Source of the DNA: Treponema sp. UBA937
GTDB taxonomy: Bacteria > Spirochaetota > Spirochaetia > Treponematales > Breznakiellaceae
Assembly: GCA_002293455.1 (NCBI GenBank)
Contig: DBDH01000018.1
Coordinates: 1 to 21,376, forward strand
Direction: 5' to 3'
Length of the DNA stretch: 21,376 bases
The notes below the pieces were generated by a model. That model saw only the letters and a program-made list of their open reading frames with translations, was not told where the DNA came from and searched no databases. The position numbers were made by a program, and so were the translations under genes. The first letter of the stretch is position 1, and every line of letters begins with the position of its first letter. Of the stretch, positions 1 through 6,803 are shown in pieces.

Positions 1-1
1 A

Positions 2-40
2 TACAACGAATTACTGCAAAATGACAGTTTTATAAAGTAA
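2..40 (+). CDS. Possible C-terminal tail of an upstream gene (partial)
   Basis: One frame is open from the window edge and ends at TAA (38-40), giving the tail YNELLQNDSFIK. The piece is too short to assign a family. A solute-binding protein gene usually sits directly before MalF/MalG-type permeases, and a helical, polar C-terminus like this would fit one, but that is inference from context only. The other two frames also stop early, at 22 and about 33, so the frame choice rests on the stem-loop beginning exactly at this stop codon. Confidence 0.3.
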   Translation, partial: YNELLQNDSFIK

Positions 41-74
41 ACACTGATTTATGTTCGATGCATAAATCAGTGTT
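40..74 (+). promoter_or_regulatory. Intergenic 14-bp stem-loop ahead of the permease genes
   Basis: The perfect inverted repeat AACACTGATTTATG (40-53) and CATAAATCAGTGTT (61-74) encloses a 7-nt loop. It starts at the stop codon of the putative upstream gene and has no adjacent T-run, so it is not a canonical terminator. In sugar ABC operons a stem-loop between the binding-protein and permease genes commonly protects the upstream mRNA or lowers downstream expression, and that role is plausible here. A weaker inverted repeat, CCAGGCG (105-111) with CGCCTGG (141-147), lies between it and the permease start. Confidence 0.6.
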
Positions 75-173
75 ATCCTAAGTATTTCGTTTTAATTTTC
101 TGAACCAGGCGGGCGTTGGAGTCATCAACCTTGGCTTTGACGCCTGGCCATTGTCTTGCAGGAGTAATGAATC

Positions 174-1082
174 ATGAGTAGTACCTTTGGTAGTCGAAGC
201 AGGCGGTTGAATCATAACCGCTTCGACCTCTATCCCTATCTTCTCAATATTCCCGCTGTTGTGGTGCTGGGGTTCGTCATCGGTGTACCCTTGGTACAAG
301 TGGTCATCATGAGCCTGAGCAAATACAGTTTTGTGAGTAAATCACAGTTCATTGGGATAAAAAACTTTATCGACCTTTTTACCCGCGACCGTACCTTCTG
401 GCCGACGGTGCGCAACACGGTTATTTGGACCTTGGTTTCACTCTCCCTGGAATTCACCTTTGCGCTCCTTGCCTCGCTGGTGTTGAACCAGATCACGCGC
501 TTGAAAGGGATTCTGCGGGCGATGGTGCTGCTGCCTTGGGTGGTACCGCCTGTCACCGTTGGTTTGATCTGGAAAACAATTCTTGATACCGACGCTGGTC
601 TGTTGAACAATATTTTGAAAGGGCTGGGGATGAGAGCGCAGCCGCTGCTTTCCTCTCCCGACCAGGCACTTGGCACCCTGATCGCGGTAGCCGTCTGGCG
701 TTACGCGCCGTTCATGGTAATCTCTCTGCTGGCAGGTTTACAGTCGATTGATAAGGAACTCTACGAGGCGAGTGCGATAGAAGGCGCAAAGCCGTTCCAA
801 AATTTCCGTTTCATCACTTGGCCGCTGCTTCGTCCGGTGATTTTGGTCGTAGTCGCGATGGGTACCATTTGGCGGGTAGGGCATTTCGATTTAATCAATA
901 TGATGACAGGAGGAGGTCCGGCCGGCTCGACTGAACTGCTGTCCACCCTGGCTTACTCCAAGACGATAACCGAGCTCAACGGCGGCAGCGGAGCCGCGGT
1001 AGCCTTTGTGACACTGACCGTTACCTTGATCGTCGGCCTGCCGATTTTCCGCCGGCTTCTCAGTGAAAGGGGGGTTAGATGA
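174..1082 (+). CDS. ABC sugar transporter permease, MalF/UgpA type
   Basis: This is an inner-membrane subunit of a carbohydrate importer of the CUT1 (MalFG) family. The 302 residues hold about six hydrophobic segments. The EAA loop that docks the ATPase begins at E198 (EASAIEGA, followed by F..I..PLL). The length is normal for UgpA/LacF-type subunits, which lack the large periplasmic insert of enteric MalF. The start at 174 has a GGAG ribosome-binding site (161-164). The stop overlaps the start of the next permease by 4 nt (ATGA), indicating translational coupling and a MalF-MalG heterodimer. The substrate cannot be read from the sequence. No ATPase gene is nearby, so a shared MsmK/MalK-like ATPase elsewhere is likely. 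Confidence 0.93.
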   Translation: MSSTFGSRSRRLNHNRFDLYPYLLNIPAVVVLGFVIGVPLVQVVIMSLSKYSFVSKSQFIGIKNFIDLFTRDRTFWPTVRNTVIWTLVSLSLEFTFALLASLVLNQITRLKGILRAMVLLPWVVPPVTVGLIWKTILDTDAGLLNNILKGLGMRAQPLLSSPDQALGTLIAVAVWRYAPFMVISLLAGLQSIDKELYEASAIEGAKPFQNFRFITWPLLRPVILVVVAMGTIWRVGHFDLINMMTGGGPAGSTELLSTLAYSKTITELNGGSGAAVAFVTLTVTLIVGLPIFRRLLSERGVR

Positions 1083-1918
1083 TGAAATCCAGTCAACGTT
1101 TGAAATTGGAAAAAGCGCTCACCTACACCGCGGCGGCTGCAATCTGTCTGCTGGTTGTTTTCCCCATTTACTGGATGCTGTTATCTTCTTTGCGCGGCGG
1201 CAGCATTGGCGCGGGAGGCCTCCTCCCTAACCCGAAAGACTTCTCCCTGCAAGCATACCGCAATGTTTTCCAGATGTTTCCGTTTTTTACATGGTACCGC
1301 AATTCGCTGATTGTGGCGGCCGCCACCACCGCGATTGCTCTTTTTGTGGCTATGTTCTCCGCCTATTCTATGGCGCGCTTCGAGTTCCGCGGACGGGCCG
1401 GCTTCGGTCTCGCGATCCTGCTTTCACAGGCGCTGCCGACGGTACTCGTCGCCATTCCCTTGTTCAGCCTGCTTTCAAAACTGCACCTGCTGAACAGCTA
1501 TCCCGGCCTCATCCTCTCGTATGTCGCGCGGGCCCTGCCGTTTTCGATCTGGATGCTCTGGGGATATTTCCAGAACGTCCCTCCCGAACTTGAAGAAGCG
1601 GCACAGATGGATGGTCTGACGCGGATCGGCGCGCTGTTCCGCATCATCTTCCCCCTCAGCGCGCCGGGGATTGCGGCGGTTATGCTGTTCACCTTTGTAC
1701 TGGCCTGGGAAGAATATCTGCTCAGCCTTATGGTCATGGCGTCTGACTCCATGATCACCCTCACGGTAGGAGCGGCCCGGATGATCGGCGGACAATCCGT
1801 CCTCTGGGGAGAATTGATGGCCTATTCGGCAATGATGACTTTGCCTGTGGCTTTGGTATTCGCCTTCGCGCAGCGTTATCTTGTCGCCGGTATGACCGCC
1901 GGCGCGGTGAAGTCTTGA
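1079..1918 (+). CDS. ABC sugar transporter permease, MalG/UgpE type
   Basis: This is the second transmembrane subunit of the CUT1-family sugar importer, partner of the preceding gene. The 279 residues have a typical MalG-type N-terminus (a cytoplasmic stretch, then a helix ending in FPIYWMLLSSL) and an EAA motif around E173 (EEAAQMDG, followed by FRIIFPL), which contacts the nucleotide-binding subunit. It starts in the ATGATGA junction with the upstream permease. The short gap to the next gene contains AAGGAG, so all three genes are probably on one mRNA. Family assignment is secure; the sugar is unknown. Confidence 0.93.
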   Translation: MMKSSQRLKLEKALTYTAAAAICLLVVFPIYWMLLSSLRGGSIGAGGLLPNPKDFSLQAYRNVFQMFPFFTWYRNSLIVAAATTAIALFVAMFSAYSMARFEFRGRAGFGLAILLSQALPTVLVAIPLFSLLSKLHLLNSYPGLILSYVARALPFSIWMLWGYFQNVPPELEEAAQMDGLTRIGALFRIIFPLSAPGIAAVMLFTFVLAWEEYLLSLMVMASDSMITLTVGAARMIGGQSVLWGELMAYSAMMTLPVALVFAFAQRYLVAGMTAGAVKS

Positions 1919-1941
1919 ACTGAGAAAAAGGAGATATATGT

Positions 1942-2844
1942 ATGGCAACATTAGCATTGATTGAAAAAAGTCAGGGAGAATATTGGGACCGGCTCAACGC
2001 GGGGGCACACAACGCGGCCCGTCAGCGCGGGGATGAGGTCCGTATCTACGCTCCCTTAACCGTTGATCCGGCCGCTCAATTGCAGCAAATTAACGCCGCC
2101 CTTAACGATGGCGCGGACGCGTTGGTAATAGTGGCGAGCGACCTCGTCATGTTTGCCCAGGTGATTGAGCGCGCGTTCGCTGCCGGCGTACCGGTACTCA
2201 CAATGGACCTTGATGGTTACACCGACCGCCGCTTGTTTCACTTTGGCACGCTCCCTTACCCAGAACTTGGCTGTCTGGCCGCCGAAGAAATGCTTGCCCG
2301 GCTCAAAGGTGATGGTCCGGTAATCGTTCAAGCAGGATCCCATGCCCCGGGTGCCAGCGGCAAATTGAAAGGCTTCTGTGACCGGCTGACCAAGGCGGAC
2401 CGCCGGATGGTACTCATTGAACCGGATTTCGAGAATCCGGAACTGGCACTGAGCCGCGTTCAGGCCGCTCTTGAGGCAAACCCAGATGCCGCCGGATTGT
2501 ACGGAGTGTACGCTTACCACTGCAATGTGCAGGCGCGGGCGGTTGAGCTGTCCGGCCGCCAGCCGGGGTCGCTGCCGATTGTCGGCTTCGATATGCTTGA
2601 AGAAACGATAAGCCGCCTCAGCGACGGTTCTATCGCCGCCTCAATCTGGATCGCCGAATATAAGATCGGGGCCGCCGCCGCAATGGCAGCGGGACTGTTT
2701 GCTTCCCACTCTTGGGAAGAAGTTGTAGAACTCCTTGGAGGCTCGTTCAAGGAACGGCAGAACAATATCTGCCGCCTGCCCATCAGCTGTTTCACCAAGG
2801 ATAATGTTACAGACTATGTGAGTTGGCTGACTGATCATAAGTAG
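1942..2844 (+). CDS. Type I sugar-binding protein without signal peptide
   Basis: The 300 residues match the ribose-binding/LacI-core fold. The first beta strand starts at once (ATLALIEKSQGEYWDRLNAG), followed by a DALVIVASD-type strand, the VPVLTMDLDG hinge strand, and the late LPIVGFDM and DGSIAASIWI strands that line the sugar pocket. No signal peptide, lipobox or helix-turn-helix precedes the fold, so the product should be cytoplasmic. AAGGAG (1928-1933) fits ATG 1942 with 8-nt spacing; the ATG at 1938 is in another frame. Type I binding proteins normally serve RbsC-type permeases, not the MalFG type encoded just upstream, so a direct transport role is doubtful. A cytosolic sugar sensor, or a binding protein that lost its leader, are alternatives. 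Confidence 0.8.
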   Translation: MATLALIEKSQGEYWDRLNAGAHNAARQRGDEVRIYAPLTVDPAAQLQQINAALNDGADALVIVASDLVMFAQVIERAFAAGVPVLTMDLDGYTDRRLFHFGTLPYPELGCLAAEEMLARLKGDGPVIVQAGSHAPGASGKLKGFCDRLTKADRRMVLIEPDFENPELALSRVQAALEANPDAAGLYGVYAYHCNVQARAVELSGRQPGSLPIVGFDMLEETISRLSDGSIAASIWIAEYKIGAAAAMAAGLFASHSWEEVVELLGGSFKERQNNICRLPISCFTKDNVTDYVSWLTDHK

Positions 2845-2872
2845 CTAAATGCCGCGCGGTCAACAATCATTT

Positions 2873-2910
2873 CTTGAACCGGTCAAAGATTTCTGTCTAG
2901 CCGGTTCAAG
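2873..2910. repeat. 10-bp inverted repeat after the sugar operon
   Basis: CTTGAACCGG (2873-2882) and CCGGTTCAAG (2901-2910) form a perfect inverted repeat with an 18-nt spacer, 28 nt after the stop of the binding-protein gene. It lacks a T-run. It may be a 3'-end mRNA structure or a regulator operator upstream of the SorC-family gene. Confidence 0.5.
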
Positions 2911-2966
2911 ATGGCCGTAAAATGTAACTATGGACGTGCGGTAAACTGGGATATTGCGCATGTTTT

Positions 2967-2992
2967 CGTTCGTTTTCGGACGATTTTTTCTT
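2967..2992 (+). terminator. Rho-independent terminator of the sugar ABC operon
   Basis: The stem CGTTCG (2967-2972) with CGGACG (2977-2982), including one G-T pair, closes a TTTT loop and is followed by six T's (2984-2989) and CTT. Position and shape suit the end of the permease/binding-protein transcript before the separately transcribed SorC-family gene. Confidence 0.65.
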
Positions 2993-3041
2993 ATCTCACC
3001 TTGATAATATCCATCATATAGAGTAGGATTTTATACATTGT

Positions 3042-3995
3042 ATGAAAAGCGATTCAATACTTTCCAGACATGACCAGCTTGTAACGATCTCGTTTCTTAA
3101 GCATAAATTGGGTTATCCTCACGCAAAAATAGCGGAATTGTTTAACATTTCTGTTATGACCGTATCGCGGATGTTGAAAACCGCCATTGACGAAGGTATC
3201 GTTACTATTTCTGTCAAAACTTCTATGAACGTAGCCGAAGAACTTTCCCGTCAAATAAAGCAAAAATATGCATTGCGGGATGTGCTGATAGTAGAAAATA
3301 ATCAGTATGAGGATGCGATTACCACGGTTAGTAAAGCTGCCGCTTCTTATTTGGATATGATTATTCTTCCCCGTGATGTTATGGGTCTTGCCGCCGGAAG
3401 AATACTCTCTCGTGTGATACCGTTAATGGATCTTCCTTCGATAGATCGGAATAAGGACCAATTTGAAGTCGTTCAAGTTCAAGGCGGGTATCCAAACTTA
3501 GGATTAGAAAATCCCGCCACCACGATTGTCAATTTTGTAAACCGCCTCGGAATTAAAGGGCATCTCTTGCTGCATCCGATGTATGCTCCTTCTGAAGAGA
3601 GTGCCCAGATGATACACAAACATGAGAAGGAAAAAATTGAAAAAATTTGGGAAAGATGTACGATTCTCCTTACCGGGGTTGGGGTATACGGGCAGCATGA
3701 CCTTCAACGGGAAGAGAGCTTACTTAATAATGAAGATTTTGAGGAATTGGATATCAGTGGGGCAATCGGTGTCATTTATGGCCGTTGGTTCGATTCAGAG
3801 GGAAAGTACCTGGACTGTACTCCGAACCGTAAAGTAATATCCATACCGTCTGAAATCCAAAAAATAATACCCAAGCGGATTCTCGTTGCTTTTGGGGATG
3901 AAAAACTTACTGTTATACATACATTACTGAAAACAAACATTGTTAATATTTTTATAAGTGATGAAAAGACCGCGAAAGAGCTTCTTCTTATGTGA
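3042..3995 (+). CDS. SorC/DeoR-family sugar-responsive transcriptional regulator
   Basis: This 317-residue regulator has an N-terminal helix-turn-helix (about 15-60: YPHAKIAELFNISVMTVSRM) and a SorC-type sugar-phosphate-binding domain. Diagnostic C-terminal features are GRWFDSEGKYLD, a strand plus ILVAFGDEK, and NIFISDEKTAKELL, which matches the family ending. Family members bind a phosphorylated sugar and repress or activate adjacent catabolic or transport genes, so control of the preceding ABC operon is likely. No strong Shine-Dalgarno precedes ATG 3042. A near-palindrome ATACATTGTAT overlaps the start codon and could be an autoregulatory operator. Codon use is more AT-rich than in the permease genes, which hints at separate histories. 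Confidence 0.9.
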   Translation: MKSDSILSRHDQLVTISFLKHKLGYPHAKIAELFNISVMTVSRMLKTAIDEGIVTISVKTSMNVAEELSRQIKQKYALRDVLIVENNQYEDAITTVSKAAASYLDMIILPRDVMGLAAGRILSRVIPLMDLPSIDRNKDQFEVVQVQGGYPNLGLENPATTIVNFVNRLGIKGHLLLHPMYAPSEESAQMIHKHEKEKIEKIWERCTILLTGVGVYGQHDLQREESLLNNEDFEELDISGAIGVIYGRWFDSEGKYLDCTPNRKVISIPSEIQKIIPKRILVAFGDEKLTVIHTLLKTNIVNIFISDEKTAKELLLM

Positions 3996-4034
3996 GTATG
4001 ACAGCGGTATATTTCTGAGATACGCTTACAAAAA

Positions 4035-5021
4035 ATGAAAAACCGTGATATACTCGGAAATATGGAAGATATCCGTTTCAGTACAGAAGCAAAAAACTCA
4101 GAAAAACGCCGTATTGAACCGCTTAAGGTTATTTTCCATGAAAACGGCTATAGCCCGCAGGAACCTGTTAAAGACCGTTTCCGTGTTCTCCTCATCGAGA
4201 AAGGTTCCGGTATCTGTGAAATTGATGGGGTAATTCAGCCCTGGGTTTCTCCCTGTCTCATCTGCCTGAATGAATCCCGGCGTTTCGTATCATCCCTGCC
4301 GGATACGTATGCGCTCTATTTTCATCCCGCGGCGATCCATAAAAAACTTACTATGGAAAATATCCGTGAAAAAGGAACGGACGCGCCGCCGGAGGTTATC
4401 GAAAACCGCCTTCTCCTGCGGGCCTTTATCAAGGAACCCGCGGTACTCCTCAACCAGATCAGCCCGGAATCGGAGGTACGGGTCCGGGAACTCCTCGGAT
4501 CAATACGCCATGAACTTGAGGAGCAGGAAACCGGATGGTGGCCCTGCCGTTCCCGTTCATATCTGGCGGAACTGCTGTTTCTTATCGCCCAGCTCCAGGA
4601 CACGGCAAAACAAAACATCCTCTGTGGGGAACCGGGACTCATCCCTTCCGGGAGCGAAACGAATATCTCCCCGGAATTCAAATCGGTACTCGATTTCATC
4701 ATGCGTTTCTACAATACGAAAATTTCTTTGGATGATATTGCCAGGGAATTCGGCACCAACAGAACCAGTCTGAACAAACGGTTTCGGGCAGAAACCGGTA
4801 TGACAGCGATCTCTTATCTTATCGACCTTCGTCTCAGGATCGCTTCGGTGATGCTGATAAATACCGATCTCTCGGTTGCGGAGATAACCGAGAGAGTCGG
4901 TATCGGTGATGTCAGCCACTTTGAACGGCTGTTCCGGCAGAAATACCGGATGCCCCCCAGAAACTACCGTGCGGCGGTAAAAGGGGTGAGAAATGCGGTT
5001 ACCGCTTGCCATATCCAGTAG
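4035..5021 (+). CDS. AraC-family transcriptional regulator
   Basis: The 328 residues carry a C-terminal AraC/XylS DNA-binding domain (about 219-312). The first helix-turn-helix is ISLDDIAREFGTNRTSLNKRF and the second LSVAEITERVGIGDVSHFERLF, closing with the usual P-x-N-YR. The N-terminal half (IEKGSGICEIDGV and following) resembles the cupin-like effector domain of AraC regulators. It stands at the edge of the pectin-degradation genes and is the best local candidate to control them; the inducer is unknown. ATG 4035 has a weak ribosome-binding site, and ATG 4062 is an alternative start. Its 3' end overlaps the convergent hydrolase gene by 58 nt. Confidence 0.9.
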   Translation: MKNRDILGNMEDIRFSTEAKNSEKRRIEPLKVIFHENGYSPQEPVKDRFRVLLIEKGSGICEIDGVIQPWVSPCLICLNESRRFVSSLPDTYALYFHPAAIHKKLTMENIREKGTDAPPEVIENRLLLRAFIKEPAVLLNQISPESEVRVRELLGSIRHELEEQETGWWPCRSRSYLAELLFLIAQLQDTAKQNILCGEPGLIPSGSETNISPEFKSVLDFIMRFYNTKISLDDIAREFGTNRTSLNKRFRAETGMTAISYLIDLRLRIASVMLINTDLSVAEITERVGIGDVSHFERLFRQKYRMPPRNYRAAVKGVRNAVTACHIQ

Positions 5022-5818
5022 CTGAGAGGACTCGTCGCGTAGAGAGCCTCCGCTCCGTGCTTGCTTGCGCTGGATGGCTGGTAATAGGTCTTGTTTGCCG
5101 ACGGAACATTGTTGTAAATCGGAAGGGTCTGGGCCACTTCATTATCGTTTGAAGTGAAGAATATGGGGATGGTGATGCCCTTTGCTTCTTCGGCAATCCA
5201 GTCAGCCGGTTTCCCCTGATCGGTAAAATACTCTCCGGGGGAGAACACGAGGGCCGCGTCGATCTTGCCGGGATTGTTCTTTACGATGCTTAATGTAAGG
5301 GATGACGAGTAGGAAGAACCCCAGAGGATAAATGTACCCTTTGCGTAGTTGGCTTTCACATAGTCAACCGCGGCCTGAATATCCTGAACCGCGTCAACAA
5401 AGGCAGTGGGTTTCCCTGCCGCTTCAGCGGCGGCTTTGGTGGCGTTATCCACATTGTTTGTTGCCCTTCCCGAACGCTGGTCTATGGCAATGGCATTAAA
5501 TCCCATCTCCGTAAGAATCGGCGCTATTTCCCGGTATTCTCCCCGGGACCAATTTGCCCGGTGGCAAAGCAGGATGAGCGGAGCGGTTTCGGGATAAGCC
5601 ATGTATAGATCCGCGGTTATCGGGACTCCGTCAGCAGACGGAAAGGTAATGGTTGATGTCGGCGCTTCTACCTTGACCGGGGTGAATGCCGGCGTCTCCG
5701 CCGTTTCAGGGCTGTCTTCTGCCTTGGGGGCAGACATACAGGTTACGAACAATCCGACTGTAAAAAACAGCAGGATTACCACCGTGATAATGATTTCGAT
5801 GTTTTTTGGTTTACGCAT
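4964..5818 (-). CDS. Membrane-anchored alpha/beta hydrolase (dienelactone hydrolase-like)
   Basis: From ATG 5818 the product is 284 residues. This start is chosen because AAAGGAG lies just upstream and the hydrophobic leader (residues 7-26) then sits at the N-terminus; a start at 5872 would add 18 residues before it. LFVTC makes C27 a possible lipidation site, but Thr at -1 is unusual, so it may be a simple anchor. The core shows LILLCHRANW (oxyanion side), IAIDQRSG, the nucleophile elbow WGSSYS (S169), FTSNDNE (D225) and SKHG (H254), consistent with a Ser-Asp-His triad. The elbow is GxSxS instead of GxSxG. It probably acts outside the inner membrane as an esterase or related hydrolase. The neighbouring pectin genes suggest a carbohydrate ester, but that is unproven. 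Confidence 0.85.
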   Translation of the reverse strand: MRKPKNIEIIITVVILLFFTVGLFVTCMSAPKAEDSPETAETPAFTPVKVEAPTSTITFPSADGVPITADLYMAYPETAPLILLCHRANWSRGEYREIAPILTEMGFNAIAIDQRSGRATNNVDNATKAAAEAAGKPTAFVDAVQDIQAAVDYVKANYAKGTFILWGSSYSSSLTLSIVKNNPGKIDAALVFSPGEYFTDQGKPADWIAEEAKGITIPIFFTSNDNEVAQTLPIYNNVPSANKTYYQPSSASKHGAEALYATSPLSYWIWQAVTAFLTPFTAAR

Positions 5819-5989
5819 ACATACTCCTTTCCGGGGTTTTCCGCACCCCGGCACGGTTCTATGATGCCCCATATTTCAGGGGAAATACATTGCGGATTTG
5901 CAGAAGAATCCGGCATATCTGAAATGTTTGGAATTTTCCTAAAAGAGGACATTTTATTACAATAAAAAAATCGTCCGGATTGTAAAATT

Positions 5990-6006
5990 CCTGCTATAAT
6001 AGTAGG
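5990..6006 (+). promoter_or_regulatory. Extended -10 promoter inside a 17-bp palindrome
   Basis: TGCTATAAT (5992-6000) is an extended -10 element about 100 nt before the secreted-protein gene at 6100; no good -35 is visible. The -10 lies inside the near-palindrome CCTGCTATAATAGTAGG (5990-6006, one mismatch), as expected of an operator that blocks polymerase. The bound regulator is unknown. Confidence 0.55.
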
Positions 6007-6064
6007 AACAATTCCGAAATTCCGATGAGAATTTGCAATTGTTTTTGTATCATCTATTTTTTTA

Positions 6065-6086
6065 TTATCAGCTAAAGTGCTGATAA
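6065..6086 (+). promoter_or_regulatory. Hairpin abutting a strong Shine-Dalgarno
   Basis: TTATCAGC (6065-6072) and GCTGATAA (6079-6086) form a perfect 8-bp stem with a 6-nt loop. The hairpin touches GGAGG (6087-6091), which is followed by seven T's and ATG 6100. It could stabilise the 5' end of the mRNA or modulate ribosome access. The hairpin and T-run also resemble a terminator, but the GGAGG between them argues against that. Confidence 0.5.
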
Positions 6087-6099
6087 GGAGGTTTTTTTA

Positions 6100-6615
6100 A
6101 TGAAATCAAGAATCTGGATTGCCGTGTTTATAGTGTGTGCATTGTTTATGGTACCGGTTTCCGCATTCGCTCAAGAGATGTTGTCGGCAAATGATCTCGA
6201 TCCCGCTCCAAATTTGACCAGCAATGTGATAGAAGGTATCTTTACGCTGAATGCGACTGCTGCCAAAGCAATGAAGATTGAAGTCATGGACCGTGAAATG
6301 ACCGCCGAAGACGGTGAGATTTTTAACGCCCGGATCAGCACCGGCGGTGCCGGGGACGCTACATCACGGTCGGTCTCCTTTACCACAGCCGCGTCCGCTA
6401 CGGTACAGGTCTACACTCTGAACAGCAGCAAAACTGATACCCGCATTCTTGTACTGAAAGACGGATCCGGAAATACTGTTGCTGAACTGCCCTCTCCTCC
6501 CGCGGCAGATGGAGCGATGGCAAAAATCCTCACATACCGGGTTCCCGCGGCAGGCACATATTTTCTCACTTCCAAGAGCGGCGGTATATATATCTATGCG
6601 GTCATTGTAGAATAA
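6100..6615 (+). CDS. Secreted pectate-lyase-associated beta-sandwich domain protein
   Basis: The 171-residue product starts with a clear signal peptide (cleavage near AFAQ-E, about residue 25). Its C-terminal half (about 70-171) shows RSVSFTTAASATVQVY, then RILVLKDGSGN and YRVPAAGTYFLTSKSGGIYIYAVIV. From memory this pattern matches a beta-sandwich module often attached to pectate lyases of gut bacteria (tyr-rich ending AGTYYxxSxxxGInIY). Here it stands alone with no catalytic domain, so it is probably a carbohydrate-binding or accessory module acting with the pectate lyase encoded next. A related module occurs in the acetylesterase at 10872. The ribosome-binding site GGAGG is strong. Exact function is unknown. 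Confidence 0.75.
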   Translation: MKSRIWIAVFIVCALFMVPVSAFAQEMLSANDLDPAPNLTSNVIEGIFTLNATAAKAMKIEVMDREMTAEDGEIFNARISTGGAGDATSRSVSFTTAASATVQVYTLNSSKTDTRILVLKDGSGNTVAELPSPPAADGAMAKILTYRVPAAGTYFLTSKSGGIYIYAVIVE

Positions 6616-6656
6616 AATAATTTGACCGGATACATTAAAACCGCATTTTGCGCGGC

Positions 6657-6769
6657 GTTTTGGAACGGACGCGTGCCTTTTAGGTACGATAGTTCGCCAA
6701 AACAGCGAGCAAATGTAAGGACTTCCCCGGAAACCGCGGACCTCAGGTTCGGCTTGGTTCCGGGGAAGT
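6657..6769 (+). promoter_or_regulatory. Structured leader/intergenic region before the pectate lyase
   Basis: The 188 nt between 6615 and 6804 contain two strong potential hairpins. The first pairs GTTTTGGAAC (6657-6666) with GTT-CG-CCAAAAC (6692-6703) and encloses a small inner hairpin (GTGCCT/AGGTAC). The second pairs ACTTCCCCGGAA (6721-6732) with TTCCGGGGAAGT (6758-6769), extended inward by CC/GG across a bulge. No long T-run follows directly. The region could be a 5' regulatory leader, a processed small RNA or a partial terminator limiting read-through. It does not match a riboswitch class I recognise. Confidence 0.5.
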
Positions 6770-6803
6770 TTATTCAGCGGTTAATTTTTATGGAGTTATA
6801 AGT

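Noticed and set aside
1475..1957. A 160-codon minus-strand frame across the second permease
   Set aside because: The permease frame has the EAA motif and coupled neighbours. The antisense product is low-complexity and highly charged, as expected for a shadow frame in GC-rich coding DNA.
6065..6098. Terminator before the secreted-protein gene
   Set aside because: The hairpin is followed first by GGAGG and only then by T's, and a start codon comes right after. A ribosome-binding-site context is the better reading.
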